From the NCBI RefSeq assembly GCF_949987515.2, contig NC_082692.2, forward strand, positions 87,987,488 to 88,051,487: a stretch of 64,000 nucleotides of DNA. Reading direction: 5' to 3'. The DNA comes from Delphinus delphis. Its lineage: Eukaryota; Chordata; Mammalia; Artiodactyla; Delphinidae. The position numbers and the translations under genes are program-made. The notes under the pieces were generated by a model. That model did not search any database. It saw nothing but the letters and a program-made list of their open reading frames with translations, and was not told where the DNA came from. This document shows positions 1 to 11,383 of the stretch, piece after piece (the first letter of the stretch is position 1; the number at the start of each line of letters is the position of its first letter).

Positions 1-331
1 TTATAGGGTAATCAACTGAGCAGAATATGGGCTGTCTTATGTTGCTGGGGAAACTATGGTATTAAGGGCTCTGGGTAAATACCGCGATCTGTCAGTTGGT
101 ATCTAAAGGTAGTGCATTCTACATGTGATGTTGAATGGGAACTAAATAAGCTCTCATAATAACTAATGCCCAGCTTAAAATCATCTCATCTCCTCTGTGG
201 ATTATGGCGATGTACCCCCCTGCTTCATGATAACAAAAATAATTCCTCTCTGGAGAAAGATGACATTAGTTAAACCTTCAAATGATTGATACTAATTTTC
301 TATACAATGGTAGGCAATGTGGGTGAGCAAT
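1..331. other. unassigned sequence, no feature seen
   Basis: Ordinary AT-rich sequence. I see no gene, recognisable repeat or RNA here. Confidence 0.5.
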
Positions 332-348
332 AAAAAATAATCAGGCAC

Positions 349-500
349 TTATAAAATAAATAACATACAAGGATGTATTGTACAGTGAATATAACCAATA
401 TTTTATAATAAGTATAAATGGAGTATAATCTATAAAATATCAAATCACTATGTTGTACACCTGAAACTAATATAACACTTTAAATCAACTATACTTCCAT
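349..500 (+). mobile_element. L1 3' end, short 5'-truncated insertion
   Basis: The segment carries the typical L1 3'-terminal string with TTGTACACCTGAAACTAATA followed by a short A-rich end. It is flanked by an imperfect target-site duplication, 332-348 and 501-517 (17 bp, three mismatches, all transitions). Only about 150 bp of the element was copied. The mismatches suggest a fairly old insertion. Confidence 0.7.
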
Positions 501-559
501 AAAAAACAATCAGGTGCAAAACATCAAGAACCGGCCAAAAACAAGAAAAAAAAGCCAAG

Positions 560-1100
560 AGAACAACCACATATTAGAGTTATAAACTATAGCTTAATTA
601 ATATGTTCAGAAATTGTGACAAGATGGAGAATTTTAGCAGAGAACTGGAAATTTTAAAAGATGGGAATTCTAGAACTTAAGTGATAAAATGAGTGGTTAA
701 GATCTCAACAGTGGAGATTTTATTAAACTAAGTGGTTGGGTTTATCAACAGACTAGATACAGCTGAAGAAAGAAGAAGCTGGAAAATAAGTCAAAAGAAA
801 ATATTCAAACTGAAGGTGAAGCTCCAAAAGGATAGAAAATTTAGAGAAGAACATAATGGATATTTAGAATATAGTACAAAAATGTCTAACAAATATGTAA
901 TTGGGGTCTTAGAAGCAGACAAAAGAGTGAATTGGGCAGAAACAATAGTTGAGAATATTGAGATTAAGAATGTTAAAAAAACTGAATAGAGTGTTCAAGG
1001 CAGAGATTCAAGAAGTGGTATAAAACCGAAGAAACACAGATACAAAGAAAAATATGCCATATGTCATATTGCTGAAAACAAAAGATAAATAATAAATCAC
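560..1100 (+). mobile_element. Old L1/HAL1-type ORF1 remnant
   Basis: An 85-codon open stretch at 732-989 resembles the middle of an old L1 ORF1: a region rich in Glu and Lys, then a segment like VIGVLEADKRVNWAETIVEN, which matches the part of ORF1p reading roughly IGVPEGEE...AEAIFEEI. No start codon in the expected context and no full-length frame remain. It probably belongs to the same old element as the ORF2 remnant that follows, with most of ORF2 missing in between. A half-L1 (HAL1) origin is the alternative. Confidence 0.5.
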
Positions 1101-1104
1101 AAAA

Positions 1105-1690
1105 GCAATCAGAAATCTGTAGATTCAACTCAGTCCCAATCAAAATTCCAGCAGTAGTTTTTGAAGAAATTCATGAACTTATTCTAAAATTAAAATGCAA
1201 TTGCAAAGGATATGTATATTTATATAAAATATAATAAAATATGTTTATATAAAAGCATGTATTTTTTTTTCTTAATGAACAAAGTTGAAAGACATATTAC
1301 CTGCTATTGAGAACCACTATAAAGCTACGTTAATTAAGACTGTAGTATCAGTATAAGCAATAACAAATAGATCAGTAGACCCAAACGGAGTTGAGATATA
1401 GACCTATATATACAGCCAGCTATTTTAAACCAAGGTGCGAAATTAAATCCATGGGATAGGGAAGTTTTTTTTTAAACAAATAATGCTGAATCAATTCCAT
1501 ATATCACTCCAAAATTAAATTAATTCAAGATAGATCAAAGGCCTACATCTAAAATATACAACCATAAATCTGTAGGAAAATGTCTTTGTCATCTTGAGTA
1601 GGCAAAGATTTATTGGACAGACACAAAAAAGCACTAGTCATTACAAAAACTGATAATATGAACTTTATCAACATTAAAGATAAAACTTCT
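1105..1690 (+). mobile_element. Old L1 ORF2 remnant, 5' part (split by SINE)
   Basis: The sequence follows the late reverse-transcriptase region of ORF2 (a run like TCAACTCAGTCCCAATCAAA, then the region around 'atcaatagacc' and the stretch leading to 'aaattaaaacttct'). It is frame-broken throughout. It is interrupted by the CHR SINE at 1691-2000 and resumes at 2001. Confidence 0.65.
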
Positions 1691-2000
1691 GGGCTTCCCT
1701 GGTGGCGCAGTGGTTGAGAATCTGCCTGCCAATGCAGGGGACACGGGTTCGAGCCCTGGTCTGGGAGGATCCCACATGCCGTGGAGCAACTAGGCCCGTG
1801 AGCCACAACTACTGAGCCTGCGCGTCTGGAACTTGTGCTCCACGACAAGAGAGGCCGCGAGAGTGAGAGGCCCGTGCACCGCGATGAAGAGTGGCCCCCG
1901 CTCGCTACAACTGGAGAAAGCCCTTGCACAGAAACGAAGACCCAACACAGCCAAAAATAAATAAATAAATAAAATTTGAAAAAACAAATAAAACAAAAAA
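1691..2000 (+). mobile_element. CHR-type SINE (tRNA-derived)
   Basis: The tRNA-derived head starts GGGCTTCCCTGGTGGCGCAG and contains a B box GGTTCGAGCCC. The body follows, then an (AAATA)n tail. The element sits inside an old L1; the short flanking duplication is 1683-1690 (AAACTTCT) and 2001-2008 (AACCTTCT). The L1 reads through once the SINE is removed, which supports the borders. Confidence 0.9.
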
Positions 2001-2960
2001 AACCTTCTATTTATGAAAAAAATTAGGAAAATGAATAGGCAAGTCACAGATGGAAACAAAATATTTACAGTGCATAAATCTGAGAAAGGACTTTTAACTA
2101 GAATATATAAAGAACTTCTACTTATCAATGTTATAAAGACAGATTACTCAATAAAAAGGGTAAAACTTTTGAACAGACACTTCCCAAAAGGAGATATAAG
2201 AATGATCAATAAGCACAAGCATGTAAAAAAACGCTTAACATCATTAATTATCAGAAAATTAAAACCACAATCATATATCATTTTACACCCACTGCAATGG
2301 ATATATCCGTTAAGAGTGACAATGCCAATTGTTGGCAAAGATGTGGAGCTACTGTAACTTTCATAAATGCTGGTAGGAAGGTTAAATTGTTCAAATACTT
2401 TGCATAACTGTTTGACAGTTTCTTATCAAATTAAATATACATTCTATCTCACACCCTGGGAATTCCATTCTAGGTATTTACCCAAGATAAATTAAAAGCT
2501 CTGTCTGCAAAAGATTTATAAAAATGTTCATCATAACCTAATTTGAAACAACTCAAATGCTCATCCACAAGGAGAACGGAATAAACAATCTGTGGTATAT
2601 TCATACAATGGAATATTGCTTGACAACGAAAAGGAAATTAATAATGCTGACACATGCCATGACAAATGTTACAAACACAACGTCGGGCACACAATGTTGA
2701 GCAAAAGAAGCCACACATAAGTGATTTTATGCTGTAGGATTTTACTTATTTGAAGACCAACAAGAGAAACTATAGTGACAGAAATCAGACAGTAATTCTT
2801 AAGGTGAGAGTATGAAATTGAATGGAAAAAGGCAAGAGAACTTTCTGGGATAATGGAAATATTCTATATATTTTGCTTTGGATAGTAGTTACATGGGTAA
2901 ATAAATTTGTCAAAACCCATCGATACTTATGTGCCTTTTGTTGCATGTATATTATACCTC
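2001..2960 (+). mobile_element. Old L1 ORF2 end and 3' UTR (resumes after SINE)
   Basis: Continues the element at 1105-1690. It includes ORF2 C-terminal sequence ('aacagacacttcccaaaa', 'caatggaatattgcttgacaacgaaaagg') and a 3' UTR ending near CCTCAATAAAACAGG. Many indels and stops. An old L1M-type copy; the subfamily is not assigned. Confidence 0.65.
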
Positions 2961-2964
2961 AATA

Positions 2965-3470
2965 AAACAGGAACCCAGTGAGATGTCATTACATATAAAA
3001 AAGGGCTAAAATTCAAAACAAAGTAAACATGGTAATACTAATGAGGGGTTTATGGACCCATGGAAACATCCAAGCAGTGCTTGCAATAGCGTAAGTTAGC
3101 ACTATCAGTTTGGAAACCTAAAGGATGAGCTCCACAGTGCTTTGACCCAGCAATTCCACTCCTAGTTATATTCCAAAAATACATAAGTAGAAAAGGTGGT
3201 CCAGGCTATTTGTAACAATACACTATTTTAATGGCAAAACTTGTGGTATATACATTAGAGCAATGAAAATTACTACTACATGTAACAACATGGAAGAAAA
3301 TTTCACAACCATAATAATTTGTGAAGGAAACCCCAAAAGAAAGTATACATATTGTGTGAGTCCATTTATAAAAGCTTCAAAAATGATTATAAATTTCTGT
3401 ATGCATTTTTGTGTTTGTATGTTTTATTTCAGTTTCAGAAAGTGTATTATAAAAGAGAGAAAGTAGAGGC
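2965..3470 (+). mobile_element. Second old L1 3' fragment
   Basis: Starts again at an earlier point of the L1 ORF2 end ('gggctaaaattcaaaac', 'gcaattccactcctagttat') directly after the 3' end of the preceding element, so it is a separate insertion in the same orientation. A 67-codon open stretch at 3263-3466 is a chance remnant. Confidence 0.55.
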
Positions 3471-3701
3471 TGTGCTAAAGGATGGGTTTGGGGTAAAGAG
3501 GAAGAGGAGACTTGGATGAGAAGCAAGTACTTTATATTTAATTGCCATTTTTATTATCAGAAAAACATAGTATCTCTTTTATACTTATGTTCAATTTTTT
3601 AATTGATTTTTACTATATTCATCCCAGAAAAAAGTCACAAATCTTTAGCCATTGAAATTTTTTTTTGTTCTCTTCCATATGCACTCTGCATTACAATTTT
3701 T

Positions 3702-3716
3702 AAAGTTCACCAATGC
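3702..3716. repeat. Left target-site duplication of L1
   Basis: AAAGTTCACCAATGC, repeated without mismatch at 4433-4447 on the other side of the L1. Confidence 0.9.
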
Positions 3717-4432
3717 TATGGGAATGTAAGTTGGTACAGCCACTGTGGAAAACACTATGGAGGTTCTTCAGAAAACTAAAAATAGAACTACCATATGATC
3801 TAGCAATCCTACTCCTGGGCGTATATCCAGACAAAACTATAATTCAAAAAGATGAATGCACCCCAAAGTTCATAGAAGCACTATTCACAATAGCCAAGAC
3901 ATGGAAACAACCTAAGTGTCCATCAACAGATGAATGGATAAAGAAGATGTGGTACACACAATGGAATACTACTCATCCATAAAAAAGAACAAAATAATGC
4001 CATTTGCAGGAACATGGATACAACTAGAGATTATCATACTAAGTGAAGTAAGTCAGAAAGAGAAAGACAAATACCATATGTTACCACTTATATATGGAAT
4101 CTAAAATATGACACAATGAACCTATCTATGAAACAGAAGCAGAATCATGGACATAGAGAACAGACTTGTGGTTGCCAAGGGGGAGAGGGTTGAGGGAGGG
4201 TTGGAGAGGGAAGTTGGGGTTAGCAGATGTAAGCTTTTATATGTAAGAATGGATAAACAACAAGGTCCTACTGTATAACACGGAGAGCTATATTCAATAT
4301 CCTATGACAAACCATAATGGAAAAGAATATAAAAAAAGAATGTGTGTGTGTGTGTGTGTGTAACTGAATCACTTTGCTGTATAGCAGAAATTAACACAAC
4401 ATTGTAAATCAACTGTACTTCAATAAAAAAAT
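3717..4432 (+). mobile_element. 5'-truncated L1 (716 bp) with perfect TSD
   Basis: Holds the last part of ORF2 (residues like [15 protein letters not shown] and KTWKQPKCPSTDEWIKKMW within 3713-3982) and the 3' UTR, with an internal (TG)n run near 4342-4360 and an A-rich end at 4425-4432. A perfect 15-bp duplication flanks it (3702-3716 and 4433-4447). The intact TSD and good match to the other L1 copies in this window indicate a moderately young insertion. ORF2 is truncated and interrupted by stops, so nothing is encoded. Confidence 0.93.
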
Positions 4433-4447
4433 AAAGTTCACCAATGC

Positions 4448-5090
4448 CGTATTACCTTATTATCTTGCTGAATATTTTATGCATAGACACTTCTTTCTGT
4501 ATTTGCTTTCACAACTTTGCAGGTTTTTCATTGACTTCCAAATGCTAGCTTTCTGCTGAGACTAATACCTTTTGCAAGTCTGTTAGACCCTTATCAGCTT
4601 TTGTAAAGTACACTGACCTTTGTGATTGCACTGTTAAACAGCATGATTAACATACACATTTTTGAAATTAGGACATTAACGGGCTCTAAAAGAAGTCATA
4701 ATTTAATTAGATTATTAATCTGTTTCATTTATGCATATTATTTACTTATAAAAACATGATTGCCTCAAATTATTGCACAAACCCAATTTTGTTCTATTGT
4801 GCCATTCAATAATTTCAGTGTGAATAACTGCTTTATAAAAAATAAATAACCTGATTAGGAGGATGGGTTAATTAGATATTTACATGATTCTAAGCATTTT
4901 TCTTCTGAAACTCCAGTATTTTAACCATGACAACAATACGGCATTCTGAAAAATCAAGATTTTTCCTTTTATAGATCCTTTCATGTATACATTTTGTCTG
5001 GGAAAAGTAAATTCTGTCTTAAATATGTGCATTTACAGACAAAGGCAAATGTAATTGGCAAACAAATGTAAAATGTGTTTATAGAAAATA
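4448..5090. other. unassigned sequence, no feature seen
   Basis: AT-rich, no recognisable exon, repeat or RNA gene. Confidence 0.45.
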
Positions 5091-5094
5091 CAGC

Positions 5095-5290
5095 AGCTAT
5101 AATTTAATTAGTACCTACTGTATTATGGTGCCACATAGACCATTTTCATATATTATTTTATACTGAGTGTAATTTTCACTGCAAATCTCTATAATATATC
5201 ATCTCTATATTCTATTCCTTTTTGCAGATGAGTAAACTTAGTCTTAGGGAGGTAAAAGGACTTGAACAAAACATATATGACTGTACTGAT
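5095..5290 (-). mobile_element. MIR SINE relic
   Basis: Minus-strand MIR core: 'gcagatgagtaaacttagtcttagggaggtaaaaggactt' is the reverse of the MIR segment around 'aagttacttaacctctctgtgcctcagtttcctcatctg'. Ends are diffuse, as usual for MIR. Confidence 0.7.
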
Positions 5291-5884
5291 TTCCATTGTT
5301 ACTGTTCATGGCTTTTCATGGTTCACAATGATGTGCTCAAGGGTTTGGCCATTCCAGGCCCCACCTGTTCATCCATACAGAGAAATGTCATCAAGTAGCT
5401 CAGTGTAGTGGTTGGAAAGCTCTCAACCAATAAGTGGTAGAGGTATTTCTTAATAAGGTAAAAAATATGAAATGAATATTAACATAATGGACACCCTGGC
5501 TCATGGCAAAGGTAATATCAGTGGAGAAATAGTTTTGTTGGAGTAGTTTAGATTGAGTTCTGCATAAAACTGTAGATCTCACATTTTGCTAAATCATTCC
5601 TAACCCCAAACACTGCACTCAAGTACATGAAAACATGTCTTCTACCTCTGCTCGCTTCCCTTTTTAATGCCCCTCCCGTCACCAGCCCCCCACCTCTCTG
5701 TTCTGGGTACCTGATTATTCTGCATTCCATTCAGAGCCTATGGATTGTGCTTACGCTTCTAGATTCTTCCTCCTCCTCCCTCACAAAATGTTCCTGTCAG
5801 GTATCACATATCTTCAAAATTTTGATGTCTGATAAGCATATCATAATAGAGCTTTCATTACGTTTTGAGCATTTGTAAAAATAC
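5291..5884. other. unassigned sequence
   Basis: Includes a C/T-rich part at 5630-5800 that loosely resembles L2 3' sequence, but not enough to call. Short open frames on both strands overlap each other and resemble no known protein. Confidence 0.4.
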
Positions 5885-6190
5885 CTTGTCCTTGTGACTA
5901 TCCTCTTGCAAGTGACAATAACCCATCTCTAAACAGCTTAAGCAAAAAGTGAACTTATTAACTTCAACTAACTAAAAAGTTACGGTGGTTCTTCCATTAG
6001 GTAGCACTTCACTCTTGGACTTAAATGATGCCCTTTGGGATTTGTCTTTCTGAGTCCCCTAACTCTGCTCTTTGTGCTGACTGCACCTACAGACAGACTC
6101 TGCCTTTTTGGAGCAAATACACTTAAAGCTCCAAGGTTACCCATGAGCAGGTGGGCATCCTCAGTGGAAAGAGAATGCATTTCTTCTAAG
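5885..6190. repeat. Probable old interspersed repeat, family not assigned
   Basis: The stretch 'ctcttgcaagtgacaata...cttaagcaaaaagtgaacttattaac' has the form of a common mammalian interspersed repeat that contains 'agcttaagcaaaaa...gaatttattggctca'. I cannot name the family with certainty. Confidence 0.4.
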
Positions 6191-7870
6191 AGTGGTAAAG
6201 AAAGACCTGTCTCCAGCTGGTTTGTTTGTCATATGCTGACTGCTGGAACAGATTGCCACCTCATGGTGACACAGTTTTCTCCTTGCATGGATGCTTGGTC
6301 GAGAAAAAATATATCGAACTCACTCAGTATATTTTCAAACAAGCCTTAAGGCAGTCTTATCAAGACATATGTAACTGTAGGATTAGTGAAAGCATTCCTA
6401 TTTGCATTTTAGCAGTTTCAGTACCAGGAAATTGACATTCCAGGAGTGTAATTTACAGATATGAGGGCTGATGCAAATGCTCCTTTGGACTATTTGGAAT
6501 TGGAATGGGGGCCACAACTTCTTTCTATAAGTGGAGCAACATGCAGAAATGAATGAATTGTTCTTAGTAAGATCTTAACTGGGAGATATGATTCTCTCAT
6601 CCACATTGCAATCCTGTTTTCCTTGTCAACAGCTTTCTTGTGCTGATTTTAAAATATTCTAAGGATTGTAGTTTGTTTTGCTTTTCTGGTAGCCAAAAAT
6701 GTGTTCCTCCTTTGAGGGGGATTATATTCTGCTCTGGCTTGGGGTGAACACTTATACATTTTCAAATTCATGGCTTTACTCTTGAGCTTGTTGAAAATAT
6801 GAAAATTCTTAAGGTTTGTGTGCCTAACAGTGAAACATGGTGCATGATGAAACATGACTAGTTTATTTAAATAGCACAAGTGAAATGTCTGCAGCAACTT
6901 GCACACCATAGAGATATTTCTCAGTGGTATACCCTGATGCCTAATATGTCTCATGTAACTGCTGGAAATTTTATCAGGGATTCCCTGTGCAGTCTAGAGT
7001 TTAGGATAAAGTATCAGAACTTGAATTTCACATCTAAAATATCCTCGTTCCACCCAATCAGGGAAGATTGGAGTAATCAGTTTGCGTGTAAAAAACGGAA
7101 ACATTATCCCTAGAGTTTAATTCAGAATCAGGGAAAATACAGTATGCTCTTCCGTTAAGCAAATAGCCTTCTTTATTGAAAGTGGGTCATCCAGAGCCCA
7201 AGCTGCTTAAGGAAAACAGATGAAACACAGTAATTCCAAGAACAGACCAATAAAGGCCAAGTGCCTAGTTGATCTTTCAAAGGACAAGTCCCTCAGTAGC
7301 CATGAATGCCTGTTAAGAGTTGAACATGTCTAATTTATATATGACTCCAGGGTCAACATGATTTAGTGGGAGGGGAACAAGATATATATAATTTGTAGAA
7401 ACCAATGCAAGGGAAACTGTTAAGGAAAGTTTTAAGGTTTAAAAGATTTTAAGGAAACTTTTCAAGAAAAAGTATATGTCATAGCCTCCAATTGACAGTT
7501 GCCCCACAGAGAGTAAATGAAAAGGTTTCAGCTCGTTAACTCCTTTTTTAAAGGTCTAAATAGAAACAATATAAAGTAAGATGCCCTAAAGCAGGAGAGG
7601 ACACTCCTGGCATCTCAACTGTTCTGAGGCGGCTTGCCTGATAAACACATCATTACTGCATTTTCAAAGGTCAGTTTGAGGTATGATATCACATTCCTTT
7701 TATAGCATGAGAAATTCAATATGTATTAATAAAATATTAGTTTCCTTCCCAGTGATTTACAAGCTAGGAGAAAAATTTCTGGGTTTTTGGAATTTATCTT
7801 TAAACATTCAAATCCTCCTTGAAGCATGCATGCCATATTCTAGAACATGGCAACCTTTTTCTGTAGAGGA
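6191..7870. other. unassigned sequence, no feature seen
   Basis: About 1.7 kb without a recognisable repeat or exon. The longest open frames (101 aa minus at 6649-6954, 77 aa plus at 6880-7113) show no domain and overlap each other. Confidence 0.4.
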
Positions 7871-8060
7871 CTGATAGCAAATATTTTCAACCTCTGGGGA
7901 TAGATGGTCCCTGTAGAAACTGTTTAACTCTGCCATTGTAGTGCAAAGGCAGCAATAAGCAATATGTAAATTAATGTGCATGGCTATGTTCTGATAAAAC
8001 TTTACTGACAAAAACAGGCATCAGGCTGGATTTGAATGATAGACCATCATTTGCCAAATC
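7871..8060 (-). mobile_element. MER1-type (hAT-Charlie) DNA transposon relic
   Basis: Matches the well-known non-autonomous element with 'gatagcaaatattttc', 'actctgccattgtagtgcaaa', 'ataaaactttactgacaaaaacagg' and 'ttgccaaa' at the end. The orientation given assumes the consensus begins 'ggtcggcaaact'. A second copy lies at 22262-22475. Confidence 0.7.
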
Positions 8061-8590
8061 TTACTGTAGAAAATTGTTTACGTAAGTGGTAACTTAATGA
8101 CTGGCTGTAGAGGTTGGTGGGTTGCGGGCATATGAACAGCCAAGTTTCAAATTACTGGGTAGTGATGTCCCAGTATGACTTTGAATAATTCTGATATCAC
8201 TAGTAACTGATATAACTCATAATTCTGATATAACTAGTAAGAGCTGTGGATGGTTCTCATGTTCTAATTGTTAATAACTCTTTTGGAAACACTGATTTCT
8301 AATTTTCTGTGTACACACACATACACATCTATACATGTACATATCTACTGTGAAAATCATTTTTTGGAACACTGTTGTATTTTGGAAATAAGGTAACTGA
8401 ATTATTTAAGACACTATGATACTGATTTTGTCACAGATCGGTTATGGACATTATTAGTCAACCATATTCTACTGTACTCTTCTGTTGTTACAAACAAACA
8501 TCATATTTTGAAGCCACGTAATGAAGTTATTTTACTTTGCAGCTTCTGTTTTCTTGTATTCTCTGAAAATAAGATATCAAGTTAGTTCTT
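8061..8590. other. unassigned sequence
   Basis: Contains a short CA/TA-rich run at 8308-8345 and a near-repeat of 'attctgatat(c/a)actagtaa' at 8189-8240. Nothing else recognised. Confidence 0.4.
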
Positions 8591-8592
8591 AT

Positions 8593-8830
8593 GGAAGCAG
8601 TATAGTGGTTAAGAGTCTCAAGAACCTGAACTGGGAAATCAGATAAATCCATATTGTATTTTAGCTCTGCCTTTTATTAGCTTTAGGGATTCTGTGCAAG
8701 TGACATCACTTTTTTGAGCCTCTGCTTCTTCATCTGTGGGTAAGATAAAGTAGATAACATGTGTACAGCATTTAGCACAATCCCAGATGTATAGGAAATG
8801 CTCAATAATTTACAGCTATTATTATCTTTA
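8593..8830 (+). mobile_element. MIR SINE relic
   Basis: Nearly full-length MIR: head 'gcagtatagtggttaagagtc', core 'tctgtgcaagtgacatcac...cctctgcttcttcatctgt', and 3' part 'aaatgctcaataa'. Confidence 0.85.
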
Positions 8831-8979
8831 GTAAGATGGGGAAACCACTTTGTCACTTACCATTATGTCTTTACTGTTAATATTCTTCTTGATAAGGTGG
8901 ATGACTACTGCTTTTTGCTTGCCAAATATTCATTCTCGAATCTTACAGTAATTTTACTGGATTTTCCTTGTGGTTTCTA

Positions 8980-9180
8980 GGTGTTTAAAAGTGAGGCTGC
9001 CTTCATCTCTGGTTCAAAGTATAAGCATATGGCCTATCTTGGCCATAGGACTGCTTCAAATGTGGCACATGGCCCTTTCTGGCCCATGAGATTTAATTCT
9101 GGGACATCTCTCTGGGAAAGTGAAGATGAGAGTATAAGCCTAGAGCTTTGCCAGCAGGCAAAGATATTTGCCTGAAGCCA
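8980..9180. repeat. Old interspersed repeat, family not assigned
   Basis: 'tggccataggactg...gcacatggccctttctggcccatgagatttaattctggga' resembles a common mammalian repeat rich in 'ggccaatga' and 'cacatg' strings. Its open frame (8981-9175) resembles no known protein. Confidence 0.35.
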
Positions 9181-9409
9181 TACCACCCATGAACTTTTCA
9201 TTTGTGCGTATCACTAAATATTTTGTTGTTTTTTTTTTTGCTTTATCCATTTTGAAAGGGGTTTCTGTCACTTGTAACTGAATAAGTCCTAACCAGTATA
9301 GCTAATTATTTTACATTTGCTAGCAGGACAGATTCTATCAGCTAATCAACGTCTGAACTTTCTTATTATTTTATTTTATTTTTCTTTTGTAGAATAGCAC
9401 ATACGATTG

Positions 9410-9540
9410 ACCGACTTTCTTTCTTTCTTTTCTTTTCTTTTTTTTTTCTTTCTTCCTTCCTCCCTCCCTCCCTCCCGCTCCCTCTCTCTCCCTCTCTCTT
9501 TTCCTTCTTCTTCTTCTCTCTCTCTTTCATTCTTTCATTT
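9410..9540 (+). repeat. Polypyrimidine microsatellite (TTTC/TTCC/CCCT/CTT)n
   Basis: About 130 bp of nearly pure C/T, passing from (CTTT)n through (TTCC)n and (CCTC)n to (CTT)n and (CT)n. The open frame over it (9407-9682) is Ser/Leu/Phe low complexity and not a gene. Confidence 0.95.
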
Positions 9541-10160
9541 TTTTACCTTGGGGACCAAAATTCAAAGTAATCAAGTGGCAGGACCTAAACCTGTTATAAA
9601 GATCAAACATTTTATTTTGCCAGCTGAGATAATGGAGTTCTTGATAAGACTTCCTTTGAGAACAAAAATCAAAGAGTATTAACTCTGGGGGAGGGGTAAT
9701 GCTAAAGACCAACAGCCCCTTTTTCCCATAAGGGAACACCTTGTCCTATGAGATTTGTCCTAAAGTGACCTGCCCAACGTCCCATAATTAGTTACAAAAT
9801 AGGATTAGAATTCAGGTTTCCTATCCATACAGGACTTGGCTTTTGATGTGCATTTATATGTTTAGCAAGCCATCTTGTCTGTTGTACATGAACCCGAATT
9901 AGTAAGATTTCTTGGATAAAAACAAGGAATAAAATAAAGAATAAAAAAAAAACAAGGAATAGCCACAGATATATTTCTTTTGTACATAAAGCCTAATTAT
10001 ACCTGTAAAAATAATAGCATCTGTTTAAATGCAGGTAATAGTTTAATATAGATGTCAAAATGTGTTAACATTTCAAGTACTTGGGGTGCTTCGGATGGCT
10101 CTATAGCTGCTAGCATTTAACATACCTATTGCTTAAAGCTTTGCATGGGGTATCTTTGGA
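9541..10160. other. unassigned sequence
   Basis: Contains a small A-rich insertion at about 9919-9955 flanked by copies of AACAAGGAATA. No gene or named repeat seen. Confidence 0.4.
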
Positions 10161-10164
10161 CTCA

Positions 10165-10360
10165 GATTCAAAGTAAATAGGAGATGGCTTTGGAATAATA
10201 ACAGAGGGATTTTGGGAAGTCACTTAACCTCAGTGAGCCTCAGTTTCCTCATTTGTAAAGTATTTATAATATTAGTAACTTTAGCTTAGTAATAATGTAG
10301 GTAAAGATCAAATGAGACAGTATCTGTGAAGTATGTAGCACTGGGCATGGCACATAGTGT
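10165..10360 (+). mobile_element. MIR SINE relic
   Basis: MIR core 'ggaagtcacttaacctcagtgagcctcagtttcctcatttgtaaa' followed by the 3' part 'gtagcactgggcatggcacatagtg'. Confidence 0.85.
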
Positions 10361-10616
10361 CTTAGTCTGCTCATGCTGCCATAAAAAAATACCACAGACT
10401 GTGTGGCTTGTACAACAAAAATGTATTTCTCTCAGTTCTACAGGCTGGAAAGTCCAAGATCAAGATCAAAATGCCAGTAAAATTGATTTCTAGTGAGAGC
10501 TGTCTTCCTGACTTGTGGATGGCTGCTTTCTCACTCTGTCCTCACATGGTCTTTCCTCCATGCTTCTGTAGACAGAGAGAAAGAATGTGTGTGTGTGTGT
10601 GTGTGAGAGAGAGTGA

Positions 10617-10662
<46 letters not shown>

Positions 10663-10790
10663 CAGAGAGACAGAGAGAGACAGAGAGACAGAGAGACAGA
10701 GAGAGAGAGAGAGAGAGAAAGAGAGATATCTTTCTATTATCATACCAGTAATCCCATCATGAGAATCCCACCCTATTAAAGAAAAAATTA
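10361..10790 (+). repeat. Interspersed repeat of 'ttagtctgctcatgctgc' type, left part
   Basis: A common mammalian repeat with 'cttagtctgctcatgctgccataa', 'taccacagactgtgtggctt', 'atttctctcagttctacaggctgg' and 'gtcctcacatggtctttcctcc'. It is expanded inside by the purine microsatellite at 10586-10728. Its right end is found again at about 11270-11383, so another sequence has been inserted. A relative lies at 58128-58557. I cannot assign the family name. Confidence 0.7.
10586..10728 (+). repeat. Compound microsatellite (TG)n-(GA)n
   Basis: A (TG)n run of about 19 bases followed by about 120 bases of (GA)n with interspersed GACA units. The open frames over it on both strands (Arg-Glu repeats on plus, Leu-Ser repeats on minus) are products of the repeat. 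Confidence 0.97.
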
Positions 10791-11268
10791 TTGTGAGCCT
10801 TGTTAAAGTGGTAAGGCAAGCTGTGTTCAGGATTATCAGGCTAGGTATGAGGGCTACTGCAATGAGGTTTTTGAAGTAAGAGAGGTGGCTCAACTCTAAA
10901 TACAGCAAGAAATGGTGGGAATTTGTAGCCAAGGATCAGGGTGGGTGTCAGTAGACGGAATATTGCTAAGAAGAAACATCAGGGGTAAGAGAGGATTCTA
11001 GCTAAATGAACCTAACAGGATTCTTGCTTAAGGGGCCAGGGAGATCAGATGTCACCTGGCGTAAGGTGGGGGGAAGAGGAACCCAATTAGCTATTGAGGG
11101 TGATCAGATATTGAGGTGGGAAATTCTGGCTAAATTGACTTAGCAGGACTCTTGCTAAAATTGTACAATGCAAGAGGTAGAAAGAGTAGGACAAAAGTTG
11201 AGGCCCAGTTGGGAAGAAGATCAAAGGAACCTGACTAAAATTTGGTCAAGGAGAGACACTTTCTCAAA
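10791..11268. mobile_element. Insert splitting the repeat, possibly an LTR
   Basis: The block between the two halves of the surrounding repeat starts near TGTGAGCC and ends near TTTCTCA, which would fit a solo LTR with TG...CA ends, but I find no convincing flanking duplication. Inside, one unit is present twice in diverged form: 'ctaaatgaacctaacaggattcttgctta' near 11001 and 'ctaaattgacttagcaggactcttgctaa' near 11131. The nature is inferred, the insertion is not. Confidence 0.4.
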
Positions 11269-11383
11269 TCTCATGACCTCATTTGACCCTCATACCCCAC
11301 AAAGGCCCTCTCTCCCAATACCATCACATTGAGGGTTAGGGCTTCCACATATGAATTTTGAGAGGATACATTCAGTCCTTAAT
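11269..11383 (+). repeat. Interspersed repeat, right part
   Basis: Resumes the repeat of 10361-10790 with 'aataccatcacattgagggttagggcttccacatatgaattttgagagg'. Confidence 0.7.

Noticed and set aside
1691..1770. tRNA gene suggested by A-box and B-box-like motifs (also in the other SINE heads)
   Set aside because: These are the tRNA-derived heads of SINEs; they do not fold into a full cloverleaf and are followed by SINE bodies and A-rich tails.
10408..10932. Arg-Glu and Leu-Ser repeat proteins on both strands
   Set aside because: Direct translations of the (TG)n-(GA)n microsatellite.
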